This document shows positions 42,437 to 49,480 of a DNA stretch of 64,000 nucleotides, one piece after another; positions within the stretch are counted from its first letter, which is position 1; each line of letters opens with the position of its first letter. The position numbers and the translations under genes are program-made. The stretch is from CAKSHC01 sp045595395 (GTDB lineage: Bacteria; Bacillota; Clostridia; Oscillospirales; UMGS1783). The DNA is taken from contig JAZOAH010000004.1 in the NCBI GenBank assembly GCA_045595395.1, positions 1 to 64,000 on the forward strand, read 5' to 3'. Under the pieces are notes generated by a model, which was given only the letters and a program-made list of their open reading frames with translations, was not told the origin of the DNA and ran no database searches.

Positions 42437-42902
42437 TGTGTTAAACTATAAAGGTTATTTTTCAACAGTACGATATTCTGCTCAAGATAATGTTTTGTAT
42501 GGTACAATTGAAGGTATAGTAGATTTGGTAACTTTTGAAAGTAACGATTGTAACGAAATAGAAAAAGAATTTCAAAATGCAGTAGATGATTATTTAGATT
42601 TTTGTCAGTCTGTTGGAAAATCACCTAATCGCCCATATAAAGGATCTTTTAATGTAAGAATATCACCTGAGTTGCATAGAAAAGCAGATATTAATGCAAA
42701 AAAACAGGGCATTACATTGAATCAATATGTAGCCGAAGCGATTGCAAGCCATATTGAGGGTCCAAATAATACGAGGATAATATATTATCCTTTACTTAGG
42801 CGTGATTGGGCGGTTAATAATTCTACTGCTAATTATGAATCAACAATAATGAAGCAAAATGCTATGAGTGAGGTAAGTATTGTATGGCAGACATTAAATT
42901 AG
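42429..42902 (+). CDS. hicB: HicB family antitoxin with a C-terminal extension
   Basis: 157 aa. HicB-like partial RNase-H fold (about 5-62; YKGYFSTVRYS, YGTIEGIVDLVTFES), then a ribbon-helix-helix DNA-binding segment KGSFNVRISPELHRKADI and ITLNQYVAEAIASHIE (about 71-110). HicB proteins normally end here. This one continues for 47 residues (111-157) with an aromatic-rich stretch (IIYYPLLRRDWAV, VSIVWQ). In chaperone-controlled toxin-antitoxin systems such an extension is the chaperone addiction sequence. Overlaps both neighbours. Confidence 0.85.
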   Translation: MDNVLNYKGYFSTVRYSAQDNVLYGTIEGIVDLVTFESNDCNEIEKEFQNAVDDYLDFCQSVGKSPNRPYKGSFNVRISPELHRKADINAKKQGITLNQYVAEAIASHIEGPNNTRIIYYPLLRRDWAVNNSTANYESTIMKQNAMSEVSIVWQTLN

Positions 42903-43258
42903 TCAAGATAATCTTTACGCATGTTTCATATGACATGAATGTAGAAAATGCAAAGCATTTTAGCTTAGAGGTAAAAAATCAGATTGGGTTAAAAGTCCCT
43001 AAAGATGAAAACGATACCAGTTTTATGATGGTTGTGAATATGACTGCGATAGAGCCGGAGAACAACATTATAAAAATTAACATAAAAGCAAACGCTATAT
43101 TTAGTAGTGATGAAAAAATTACGTCATATGATAAGATTTTTGATGACATTTGTTTTCCATTAGTGTATAAAGAGATATCGGATAAAATTGATGGTATATT
43201 AGAGGTTCTTGAATATCCTAAGTTGGGAATTGCAAATAAGGAAAGTAAAGAAAAGTAA
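42884..43258 (+). CDS. SecB-like chaperone, third gene of a toxin-antitoxin-chaperone module
   Basis: 124 aa. The pattern follows SecB: an N-terminal strand IKLVKIIFTHVSYDMN (compare the IQRIYTKDISFE start of E. coli SecB), beta strands KNQIGLKV, FMMVVNMTAIEP and IKINIKANAIFS, then a helix FDDICFPLVYKEISDKI matching the SecB 'NILFPYAREXI' helix, and YPKLGIANK matching the LNLAPVN loop. ATG 42884 overlaps hicB by 19 bp. Canonical SecB is absent from most Gram-positives, so a dedicated role in folding HicB is the simplest view. Assignment rests on pattern comparison by eye. Confidence 0.65.
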   Translation: MADIKLVKIIFTHVSYDMNVENAKHFSLEVKNQIGLKVPKDENDTSFMMVVNMTAIEPENNIIKINIKANAIFSSDEKITSYDKIFDDICFPLVYKEISDKIDGILEVLEYPKLGIANKESKEK

Positions 43259-43321
43259 ACCAGCATAGAGAAGAAAATTTTTGAGAGTGTTTCTATTAAC
43301 TACATCAAACTAAAGCATTTG

Positions 43322-43357
43322 AAAAAGGATTGAGCCGATCGGCTCAATCCTTTTTTT
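43322..43357. terminator. Bidirectional terminator between SecB-like gene and XRE regulator
   Basis: AAAAAGGATTGAGCC stem (15 bp) around a GATC centre with a T-run; the XRE stop codon overlaps it. Confidence 0.88.
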
Positions 43358-43664
43358 ACTGTAACAGACGATTTATCGTTTGTAATACCAAATTCAAATC
43401 GTTTTCGTTTAGTTGTGACAAGCCGTCGGTGGCTTGTTTTATTTTTTGCGGTTGCGCCATATTCTTGTCGAAAAACTCAATCGGAGTAATGTCAAAATAC
43501 TCGCAAATGGCAAAAAACTCTAACATGGATGGCAACGATTTACCGGAAGAGATATTATTGATATAGCCTCGGCTGTGTCCAAGGTCATAGCTCATTTTAT
43601 ATTCTGAAACGCCCTTTTGCATGCGAAGTTGTGTGATACGGTCTTTTACAAATTGTGCATCCAT
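43356..43664 (-). CDS. XRE-family helix-turn-helix regulator
   Basis: 102 aa from ATG 43664 behind AGGAG; a TTG six codons upstream is in frame but less likely. An HTH_3 domain at residues about 4-60: VKDRITQLRMQKGVSEYKMS, then LGHSRGYINNISSGKSLP and FFAICEYFDITPIEFFD. The C-terminal 40 residues are a charged helix (NENDLNLVLQTINRLLQ). Divergent from the small zinc-knuckle gene and likely to control it through the repeated ATCATCT sites between them. Confidence 0.85.
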   Translation of the reverse strand: MDAQFVKDRITQLRMQKGVSEYKMSYDLGHSRGYINNISSGKSLPSMLEFFAICEYFDITPIEFFDKNMAQPQKIKQATDGLSQLNENDLNLVLQTINRLLQ

Positions 43665-43737
43665 ACTATCATCTCCTATCAATAATAGAATAATAGAAAA
43701 TGACGTAAAATAGCCTTATTAAAAACGATATTTGCGC

Positions 43738-43766
43738 TTGAAATATCATCTTATTTATGTTATTAT
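43738..43766 (+). promoter_or_regulatory. Promoter of the zinc-knuckle/lipoprotein pair with operator-like repeats
   Basis: TTGAAA, 17-bp spacer, TATTAT (43761-43766). ATCATCT lies in the spacer (about 43745-43751) and again in the downstream palindrome. Confidence 0.6.
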
Positions 43767-43775
43767 GCCATTAAA

Positions 43776-43800
43776 AGATGATTTTACAAGAAAATCATCT
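43776..43800. promoter_or_regulatory. Inverted repeat, likely operator or leader hairpin
   Basis: Perfect 10-bp arms AGATGATTTT / AAAATCATCT with a 5-nt ACAAG loop, 28 nt before the ribosome-binding start region of the zinc-knuckle gene. No T-run, so not a terminator. Confidence 0.55.
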
Positions 43801-43828
43801 AATTATAAATGTTAAAAGGAGGATTAAT

Positions 43829-43954
43829 ATGGATGAGCCTACATGTGCGGTTTGTAATGAGCCAATTCTGGACGAAGATTATGCCAGTTTAGACAATGGC
43901 AGTCCGGCTCACACGTGGTGTGTTGAGTATGCTGAAAAAGAAAACGAAGAATAA
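43829..43954 (+). CDS. Zinc-knuckle microprotein (41 aa)
   Basis: 41 aa, MDEPTCAVCNEPILDEDYA then SLDNGSPAHTWCVEYAEKENEE. Cys6-x2-Cys9 and His28-x2-Cys31 form a compact C2HC zinc site. Strong AAAAGGAGG and its own promoter support expression. The rest is acidic, so DNA binding alone is unlikely; it may be a protein-binding knuckle. Followed 12 nt later by a lipoprotein gene. Unknown function. Confidence 0.75.
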   Translation: MDEPTCAVCNEPILDEDYASLDNGSPAHTWCVEYAEKENEE

Positions 43955-43966
43955 GGAGAAATTAAA

Positions 43967-44347
43967 ATGAAGAAAATTGTTTCAATGGTATTGGTGGTAG
44001 GCCTGTTATTAAGCCTTTGTGCTTGCTCAGGCGGTAAATTTGCAGGGACATGGGAAGGAATAAACAGCGTGGGCGCAACAGTAACCTACATATTAAAATC
44101 AAACGGTACAGGAATGTTTGAGCAAAATGGTTACAATGTTGCATTGGAGTGGGAAGTAATGGATGAGAATACAATTATAATGAAGGGATGGTCAAACGAC
44201 ATAAAGGCAACATATAATAATGGAGTATTGACGGTATATCCTCCTTACGATTCTTCCTATGACTTAGAAAAAAATAAGGGAGATAATCTAGGTGCCGCTG
44301 CCTCGACGAACGACGAGCCTACGGCTCGTGTTCGCTTCCCTACTTAG
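43967..44347 (+). CDS. Small lipoprotein with a foreign-looking C-terminal tail
   Basis: 126 aa. Lipobox LCAC (Cys about 20), then CSGGKFAGTWEGINS, a lipocalin-like or DUF5640-type short beta barrel ending YDSSYDLEKNKGDN. The last about 20 residues (LGAAASTNDEPTARVRFPT) are encoded by GC-rich, palindromic DNA from 44290 on, unlike the AT-rich body, so the original 3' end may have been lost or fused at the island edge. ATG 43967 behind AAGGAG. Confidence 0.7.
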   Translation: MKKIVSMVLVVGLLLSLCACSGGKFAGTWEGINSVGATVTYILKSNGTGMFEQNGYNVALEWEVMDENTIIMKGWSNDIKATYNNGVLTVYPPYDSSYDLEKNKGDNLGAAASTNDEPTARVRFPT

Positions 44348-44351
44348 TAGC

Positions 44352-44388
44352 ATAGAAAAAGGACATCCGTATGGATGTCCTTTTTCTA
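44352..44388. terminator. Palindromic terminator for tRNA-Thr (and the convergent lipoprotein gene)
   Basis: Symmetric hairpin AAAAAGGACATCC...GGATGTCCTTTTT with T-runs on both strands. Confidence 0.85.
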
Positions 44389-44463
44389 TGGAGCTGGTGA
44401 CGGGAATCGAACCTGCAACCTGCTCATTACGAATGAGCTGCTCTGCCATTGAGCCACACCAGC
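44389..44463 (-). tRNA. tRNA-Thr (anticodon CGT)
   Basis: 75 nt with encoded CCA. Acceptor GCTGGTG/CACCAGC is perfect; D arm GCTC/GAGC; anticodon stem GCTCA/TGAGC with loop TTCGTAA, anticodon CGT, decoding ACG. T arm GCAGG-TTCGATT-CCCGT has an A-C mismatch at position 51-63 and a G-U at 49-65. Discriminator is U. Lies at the edge of the AT-rich island. Confidence 0.95.
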
Positions 44464-44478
44464 CTATAACGCTTATTT

Positions 44479-44507
44479 ATTTTAACAAAAAACTCATTGC
44501 AGGTCAA
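44479..44507 (-). promoter_or_regulatory. Promoter of tRNA-Thr
   Basis: Minus-strand TTGACC, 17-bp spacer, TAAAAT (44479-44484), 15 bp before the mature tRNA. Confidence 0.75.
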
Positions 44508-44566
44508 CACTTTTTGTGTTATTATTTTTATAGAATCCATAATTTCTTATTAAGGAGAATCATAAC

Positions 44567-44770
44567 ATGACGATTGTACTTAAGGTAAGTGGTATGTCCT
44601 GCCCTCGTTGCTCCTCTCGACTTAAGGGTGTTTTGGAAGATATGAGCGGGGTTGCCGCCGCTGCGGTCGATCACGTCGCCGGTACGGCCACCGTTGATTT
44701 TGACGATACCGCCCTTACCGTGGCCGACCTCAAAAGCGCCGTTGAGGACGCCGGGTTTGACTGCGAATGA
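44567..44770 (+). CDS. Heavy-metal-associated (HMA) domain protein, CopZ-like
   Basis: 67 aa, one HMA domain. The metal motif is GMSCPRCSS (Cys12, Cys15), followed by LKGVLEDMSGVAAAAVDHVAG and a C-terminal VEDAGFDCE with one further Cys. Binds Cu(I) or a similar soft metal by family. No copper ATPase is adjacent in this window. AAGGAG upstream of ATG 44567. Confidence 0.9.
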   Translation: MTIVLKVSGMSCPRCSSRLKGVLEDMSGVAAAAVDHVAGTATVDFDDTALTVADLKSAVEDAGFDCE

Positions 44771-44773
44771 GGA

Positions 44774-44802
44774 TTGACAAATCCATATAAGTATACTACA
44801 AT
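44774..44802 (+). promoter_or_regulatory. Sigma-A promoter of the hydrogenase-maturation operon
   Basis: Perfect TTGACA, 17-bp spacer, TACAAT (44797-44802), just past the HMA gene stop. Confidence 0.85.
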
Positions 44803-44808
44803 AGTATT

Positions 44809-44900
44809 GTAATCTGACATCGAAACGTAACACTTGAGATGAAAGACGGCATGATATCGAACATAACTGCGTCTTTCGGGGCGCAGTTTTTTATTTAGGA
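44809..44900 (+). promoter_or_regulatory. Structured leader with terminator and competing helix (candidate attenuator/riboswitch)
   Basis: About 95-nt leader. A terminator hairpin AACTGCGTC/GGCGCAGTT (44865-44873 with 44880-44888, one G-U) is followed by six T residues and then by the AGGAGG of the first gene. The 5' part has GAAAGACG (44841-44848), exactly complementary to CGTCTTTC (44870-44877), which overlaps the terminator's 5' arm, so the two helices exclude one another. Upstream CATC/GATG (44818-44821 with 44838-44841) adds another small stem. I do not recognise a known riboswitch class. Confidence 0.6.
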
Positions 44901-44906
44901 GGCCAC

Positions 44907-45158
44907 ATGGAAACAAGAGTAGCGGTCATTGCCGTGGTCGTGGAAAACCGAGATTCGGCCATGGAACTGAACAATATATTGCATGAATACGGCCCGTACA
45001 TCATCGGCCGCATGGGCATCCCCCATGGCGAAAAGGGGATCAACCTGATCAGCGTAGCCGTTGATGCGCCGCAACCGATCATTTCGGCCCTTTCGGGCAA
45101 GATCGGCCGTCTGCCCGGTGTGAGCGCCAAGGCGGCCTATGCGGGGTCATCCTTATGA
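44907..45158 (+). CDS. Iron-only hydrogenase system regulator, TM1266-like
   Basis: 83 aa ACT-like/ferredoxin-like fold: METRVAVIAVVVENRDSAMEL, NNILHEYGPYIIGRMGIPHG, INLISVAVDAP and SALSGKIGRLPGVSAK. Matches the small putative regulator (TIGR03959 type) that accompanies hydE-hydG-hydF. ATG 44907 behind AGGAGG. Its stop overlaps the hydE start (ATGATG). Confidence 0.85.
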   Translation: METRVAVIAVVVENRDSAMELNNILHEYGPYIIGRMGIPHGEKGINLISVAVDAPQPIISALSGKIGRLPGVSAKAAYAGSSL

Positions 45159-46192
45159 TGGCTCTCATAGATAAGCTGGAGCGAGAGCACAGCCTGTCCC
45201 TTGCCGAGTATCAGGCCTTGATCGATCATCGCACCCCGGCTCTGGCCGAGGAACTGGCACGGCGGGCGGTGGCGGCGCGTCAGGCCGTTTACGGCAACAC
45301 CGTCTATATCCGAGGGCTGATCGAGATCAGCAACTACTGCAAAAACGACTGCCTGTACTGCGGCATCCGCCGCTCCAATCCAAACTGCTCCCGCTATCGG
45401 CTCACCCCCGACGATATCCTGGCCTGTTGCGAGGAAGGCTACGCCCTCGGCTTTCGCACCTTTGTTATGCAGGGTGGCGAGGACGGCTATTACACCGACC
45501 AGCGGCTGTGTGAGCTGATCGGGCAGATCAAATCCCGCTTCCCCGATTGCGCCGTCACCCTGTCGCTGGGCGAGCGTAGCCGTGAGAGTTATCAAAAACT
45601 GTATGATGCCGGCGCCGATCGGTACTTGCTTCGCCACGAAACGGCCACCGATAGCCATTATGCCACCCTCCATCCCAAGGAATTAACGCTGGAAAATCGC
45701 TTGCAGTGTCTGCGCCATCTCAAAGAGATCGGCTATCAGACCGGTTGCGGGTTTATGGTCGGCTCACCGGGACAGACGAGCGCCCACTTGGCGGCCGACC
45801 TGAAATTTGTCGAAGAATTCGGGCCTGCCATGTGCGGCATCGGCCCCTTTATCCCACAGAGCGATACCCCCTTTCGGGATGAGAAGGCCGGCACGGTCGA
45901 GCTGACCTGCTATCTGCTCTCCATGTTACGGTTGATAAAACCGAATTTGCTCTTACCCTCCACCACCGCCCTCGGCTCGATCGACCCGCAGGGCAGGGAA
46001 AAGGGAATCCTGGCCGGGGCCAATGTCGTCATGCCCAACCTGTCCCCGCCGAGTGTCCGTAAAAAATATCAATTATATAATAATAAGGTCAGCGACGGTG
46101 CCGAATCGGCCCAAAGCAAACAGACCCTAACCGAAAGAATGGCCGCCATCGGCTACCGTGTCGTAACCGACCGCGGCGATATAAAGGAGTAA
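45155..46192 (+). CDS. hydE: [FeFe]-hydrogenase maturase HydE (radical SAM)
   Basis: 345 aa. Radical-SAM motif C62-x3-C66-x2-C69 (YCKNDCLYCGIR), then a TIM barrel with MQGGEDGYY, SLGERSRESY, RHETATDSHY and MVGSPGQTS. Works in assembly of the azadithiolate-bridged diiron subcluster. Coupled to the regulator by overlap and followed 3 nt later by hydG. Confidence 0.95.
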   Translation: MMALIDKLEREHSLSLAEYQALIDHRTPALAEELARRAVAARQAVYGNTVYIRGLIEISNYCKNDCLYCGIRRSNPNCSRYRLTPDDILACCEEGYALGFRTFVMQGGEDGYYTDQRLCELIGQIKSRFPDCAVTLSLGERSRESYQKLYDAGADRYLLRHETATDSHYATLHPKELTLENRLQCLRHLKEIGYQTGCGFMVGSPGQTSAHLAADLKFVEEFGPAMCGIGPFIPQSDTPFRDEKAGTVELTCYLLSMLRLIKPNLLLPSTTALGSIDPQGREKGILAGANVVMPNLSPPSVRKKYQLYNNKVSDGAESAQSKQTLTERMAAIGYRVVTDRGDIKE

Positions 46193-46195
46193 ACC

Positions 46196-47647
46196 ATGTA
46201 TAATCCCAAATCCCTCAAAGCCCATGAATTTATTGATGATGCCGAGATCCGTGCCACTCTCGCCTATGCCGAGGAGAATAAAAACAATGTCGAGCTGATC
46301 GACGCCATTTTGGAAAAGGCCCGCCCCGTCAAGGGCGAAAGCGGCTACACCTGCGCCGGGCTGACCCACCGTGAAGCCTCGGTGCTGCTGGCCTGCGAGA
46401 TCCCCGAAAAGATCGAGCAGATCTACAAGATCGCCGAGGAGATCAAGCTGGCCTTCTACGGCAACCGCATCGTCATTTTCGCTCCCCTCTATCTGTCCAA
46501 TTACTGCGTCAACGGCTGCGTCTACTGCCCCTATCACCTGAAAAATAAGACCATCCCCCGCAAGAAATTGACCCAGGAGGAGGTCAAGGCCGAGGTCATT
46601 GCCCTGCAGGATATGGGTCACAAGCGGCTGGCCATCGAGTCGGGCGAAGACCCGGTCAACAACCCCATCGAGTACATCCTGGATTGCATCAAGACCATCT
46701 ATTCGGTGCATCACAAAAACGGCGATATCCGCCGTGTCAATGTCAATATTGCCGCCACCACCGTCGAGAACTATCGCAAGCTCAAGGAGGCCGGCATCGG
46801 CACTTACATCCTGTTCCAGGAAACCTATCATAAGGAAAGCTACGAAAAACTGCATCCCACCGGCCCCAAGAGCAACTACGCCTATCACACCGAGGCCATG
46901 GACCGTGCCATGCAGGGCGGCATCGACGATGTGGGCTTAGGCGTGCTCTTTGGATTGGAACTGTATAAATACGAATTTGCCGGACTTCTCATGCATGCCG
47001 AGCATCTGGAAGCCGTCCACGGCGTCGGCCCGCACACCATCAGCGTGCCACGCCTCAAACGAGCCTCGGACATCGACCCCGATCAGTTTGACAACGGCAT
47101 CGACGACGATACCTTCGCCAAGATCACCGCCTGCATCCGTCTGGCCGTGCCCTATACCGGTATCATCATCAGCACCCGTGAGAGCGAGCAGGTGAGAAGC
47201 CGCCTGCTGCATTGCGGGGTATCGCAGGTGTCGGGCGGCAGCCGTACCTCGGTCGGCGGCTATGCCGGCTACTCCAACGACGAGCGCCCCCACGATACCG
47301 AACAGTTTGACGTGTCCGACCAGCGCTCTCTCGACGATGTCGTGCGCTGGCTGATGGAGAACGGCCACATTCCCTCCTTCTGCACCGCCTGCTACCGTGA
47401 GGGTCGCACCGGCGATCGGTTTATGAGCCTGTGCAAGACGGGGCAGATCCTCAACTGCTGCCACCCCAACGCCCTGATGACCCTGTCGGAATATTTGGAG
47501 GACTACGCCAGTCCCGCCACCAAGGCAGTCGGCTATGATATGGTGGCCAAGGAACTGTTCCGTATCCCCAAGGAAAAGGTGCGCCAGATCGCTGAGGACA
47601 ATATCGCCCAGATCAAGGCGTCCAACCGCCGTGATTTCCGTTTTTAA
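46196..47647 (+). CDS. hydG: [FeFe]-hydrogenase maturase HydG (tyrosine lyase)
   Basis: 483 aa. Radical-SAM motif C104-x3-C108-x2-C111 (YCVNGCVYCPYH) and the C-terminal second-cluster motif CTACYREGRTGDRFM followed by LNCCHPNAL. Cleaves tyrosine to CO and cyanide for the Fe(CO)2CN synthon. Length and second-cluster Cys set are normal. Confidence 0.97.
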   Translation: MYNPKSLKAHEFIDDAEIRATLAYAEENKNNVELIDAILEKARPVKGESGYTCAGLTHREASVLLACEIPEKIEQIYKIAEEIKLAFYGNRIVIFAPLYLSNYCVNGCVYCPYHLKNKTIPRKKLTQEEVKAEVIALQDMGHKRLAIESGEDPVNNPIEYILDCIKTIYSVHHKNGDIRRVNVNIAATTVENYRKLKEAGIGTYILFQETYHKESYEKLHPTGPKSNYAYHTEAMDRAMQGGIDDVGLGVLFGLELYKYEFAGLLMHAEHLEAVHGVGPHTISVPRLKRASDIDPDQFDNGIDDDTFAKITACIRLAVPYTGIIISTRESEQVRSRLLHCGVSQVSGGSRTSVGGYAGYSNDERPHDTEQFDVSDQRSLDDVVRWLMENGHIPSFCTACYREGRTGDRFMSLCKTGQILNCCHPNALMTLSEYLEDYASPATKAVGYDMVAKELFRIPKEKVRQIAEDNIAQIKASNRRDFRF

Positions 47648-47657
47648 GGAGAAGCGT

Positions 47658-48830
47658 ATGAGTTTACAGGCTACTACATCGGGTGAGCGGCTGCATATTG
47701 GCTTTTTCGGTATGCGTAACGCCGGAAAATCCAGCCTGGTCAACGCCGTCACCGGCCAGGAACTGGCCGTCGTGTCCGATGTCAAGGGTACGACCACCGA
47801 TCCGGTCAAAAAGGCGATGGAACTGCTGCCCCTCGGCCCGGTCGTCATCATCGACACCCCCGGCCTCGACGACGAGGGTGCGCTGGGGCAAAAGCGGGTG
47901 CAAAAAGCCAAGCAGATCCTGGCTCAGACCGACATTGCCGTGCTGGTGGTCGATGCCACCGTCGGCATGAGCGAGCAGGATGAGGCGCTGGAGGATCTGC
48001 TCAAACAAAAAAAGACCCCCTACCTCATCGTCTTTAACAAAGCCGATAGGATCGAGAGTCGGGAGGACGGACGGCTCTATGCCAGCGCCGCCACCGGCGA
48101 GGGCGTCCAGGCCATTAAGGAAACCTTGGGGCAGTTTGCCGCTGCCATGCACAATCAAAAGGTCATCGTGTCGGACATGATACAGGCGGGCGATGTGGTG
48201 CTGCTGGTCACGCCCATCGACCAATCAGCGCCCAAAGGAAGGCTGATCCTGCCCCAGCAGATGACCATTCGAGATATTCTCGATGCCCACGGCATCGTTA
48301 TCACGGTACAGCCGCAGCAGCTGCCGTCGGCCCTGCAGCAGGTACGCCCGGCATTGGTCATCACTGATTCGCAGGTCTTTGAGCAAGTGAGCCGGGATGT
48401 GCCGACGGATATCCCGCTGACCTCTTTTTCTATTCTGATGGCCCGCTATAAAGGCGAACTGGCCGCCCTCAAGCAGGGGGTGCAGGCCTTGGCAACCCTC
48501 AAGGATGGCGACAAGGTGCTCATCAGCGAGGGCTGCACCCACCACCGCCAGTGCAACGACATCGGCACGGTCAAGATGCCCCAATGGATCGAAGAGTATT
48601 GCGGTGCCAAGCCCGAATTTTCCTTCACCTCGGGCGGCCAATTCCCCGATGATCTTTCTCGCTTTCAGGTCATCGTCCACTGCGGCGGGTGCATGCTAAA
48701 CGAAGCCGAGATGAAGCACCGTATGGCAACGGCCGATGCGCAGGGTGTGCCGATGGTCAACTACGGTATGGCCATTGCCGCCATGCACGGCATGTTAGAC
48801 CGTTCTTTGGCTATGTTCAAAAAGGATTGA
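47658..48830 (+). CDS. hydF: [FeFe]-hydrogenase maturation GTPase HydF
   Basis: 390 aa from ATG 47658 (AAGGAGAAGCGT upstream); the frame extends upstream within hydG. GTPase N-domain: GMRNAGKSS (P-loop), TTTDPV, DTPGLDD, FNKADR. The C-terminal cluster domain has CTHH and VHCGGCM, the CxHx(46-53)HCxxC pattern. Scaffold/carrier that transfers the 2Fe subcluster to hydrogenase. Stop lies in the terminator hairpin. No hydA is in the window. Confidence 0.96.
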   Translation: MSLQATTSGERLHIGFFGMRNAGKSSLVNAVTGQELAVVSDVKGTTTDPVKKAMELLPLGPVVIIDTPGLDDEGALGQKRVQKAKQILAQTDIAVLVVDATVGMSEQDEALEDLLKQKKTPYLIVFNKADRIESREDGRLYASAATGEGVQAIKETLGQFAAAMHNQKVIVSDMIQAGDVVLLVTPIDQSAPKGRLILPQQMTIRDILDAHGIVITVQPQQLPSALQQVRPALVITDSQVFEQVSRDVPTDIPLTSFSILMARYKGELAALKQGVQALATLKDGDKVLISEGCTHHRQCNDIGTVKMPQWIEEYCGAKPEFSFTSGGQFPDDLSRFQVIVHCGGCMLNEAEMKHRMATADAQGVPMVNYGMAIAAMHGMLDRSLAMFKKD

Positions 48831-48854
48831 GGAATCTTCCTCAATCCTTTTTTT
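48819..48854. terminator. Bidirectional terminator between hydF and XRE gene
   Basis: 16-bp stem AAAAAGGATTGAGGAA, loop TC, T-run; overlaps both stop codons. Confidence 0.88.
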
Positions 48855-49461
48855 CTTTGCTCTTGCGTTTTTTCTTTTTATAGCGGATGCCCGACCACAG
48901 ATAGATGATGGCTTGCCCCGGAATACCGAGGATAAAGATCAGCCATAAATTGCTGCCAACGGCCAGCACCGTCAGGTAGACAGCGACCAGGAAGGTCCAC
49001 ATCAGGGCTGAAATGATGATCCAGTTGATCCGACGGTTAAACCAAATGCTGTTGAAAATCAGCCAAATGACCGCCGAAAGAGGCAGGGCATACACGAAGG
49101 ACAGCCAATGCAGACTGGCCTGCACCTGTGCCAGGTCGCATACGACAAAGGCCAAGGTCGCAATAAACCAGACCAGTAAAATACTCAGCCCCATGATATA
49201 ATAACGGTTGCGTCGGCTGATGATACCCGGCTGCTCCTTTTGCGAGGAGTGATCGTCGGTCAGCAGATAATCCACCGTGACCGAAAACAGGTCGGCGATC
49301 TGCTTGAGCACCGCCACATCGGGAATGGATTCGCCCCGTTCCCATTTGGAAACGGCCTTATCGGAATAATTGAGCCGTTCGGCTAGTTCAAATTGCGTCA
49401 TCTCCCGCTCCTTGCGCAGGGCGGCAATATTGGCGGCAATGATCAATTTCAATTCGTCCAT
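48841..49461 (-). CDS. XRE regulator with membrane helices
   Basis: 206 aa from ATG 49461 behind GAGGTG. HTH_3 domain at residues about 4-58 (IAALRKEREMTQFELAERL, YSDKAVSKWERGESIP). A linker and four hydrophobic segments follow (about 85-105, 115-130, 142-160, 165-185), then a Lys-rich tail KKKKRKSKEKKD. Such regulators can sense a signal in or near the membrane. It is divergent from degV and its own promoter faces the palindromic TCTACC/GGTAGA array. Confidence 0.85.
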   Translation of the reverse strand: MDELKLIIAANIAALRKEREMTQFELAERLNYSDKAVSKWERGESIPDVAVLKQIADLFSVTVDYLLTDDHSSQKEQPGIISRRNRYYIMGLSILLVWFIATLAFVVCDLAQVQASLHWLSFVYALPLSAVIWLIFNSIWFNRRINWIIISALMWTFLVAVYLTVLAVGSNLWLIFILGIPGQAIIYLWSGIRYKKKKRKSKEKKD

Positions 49462-49480
49462 GGTCTTCACCTCGACTAAA

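Noticed and set aside
41862..43357. The two near-identical terminators as proven att-like direct repeats
   Set aside because: The same hairpin type occurs again at 48819-48854 with no island, so similarity may only reflect a favoured terminator; no integrase found.
44292..44570. Open frame crossing tRNA-Thr on the plus strand
   Set aside because: It reads through the tRNA and its terminator in antisense; no ribosome site or domain.
47535..47657. N-terminal extension of HydF
   Set aside because: The extension lies inside hydG; ATG 47658 has a proper ribosome site and gives the conserved start before the GTPase P-loop.
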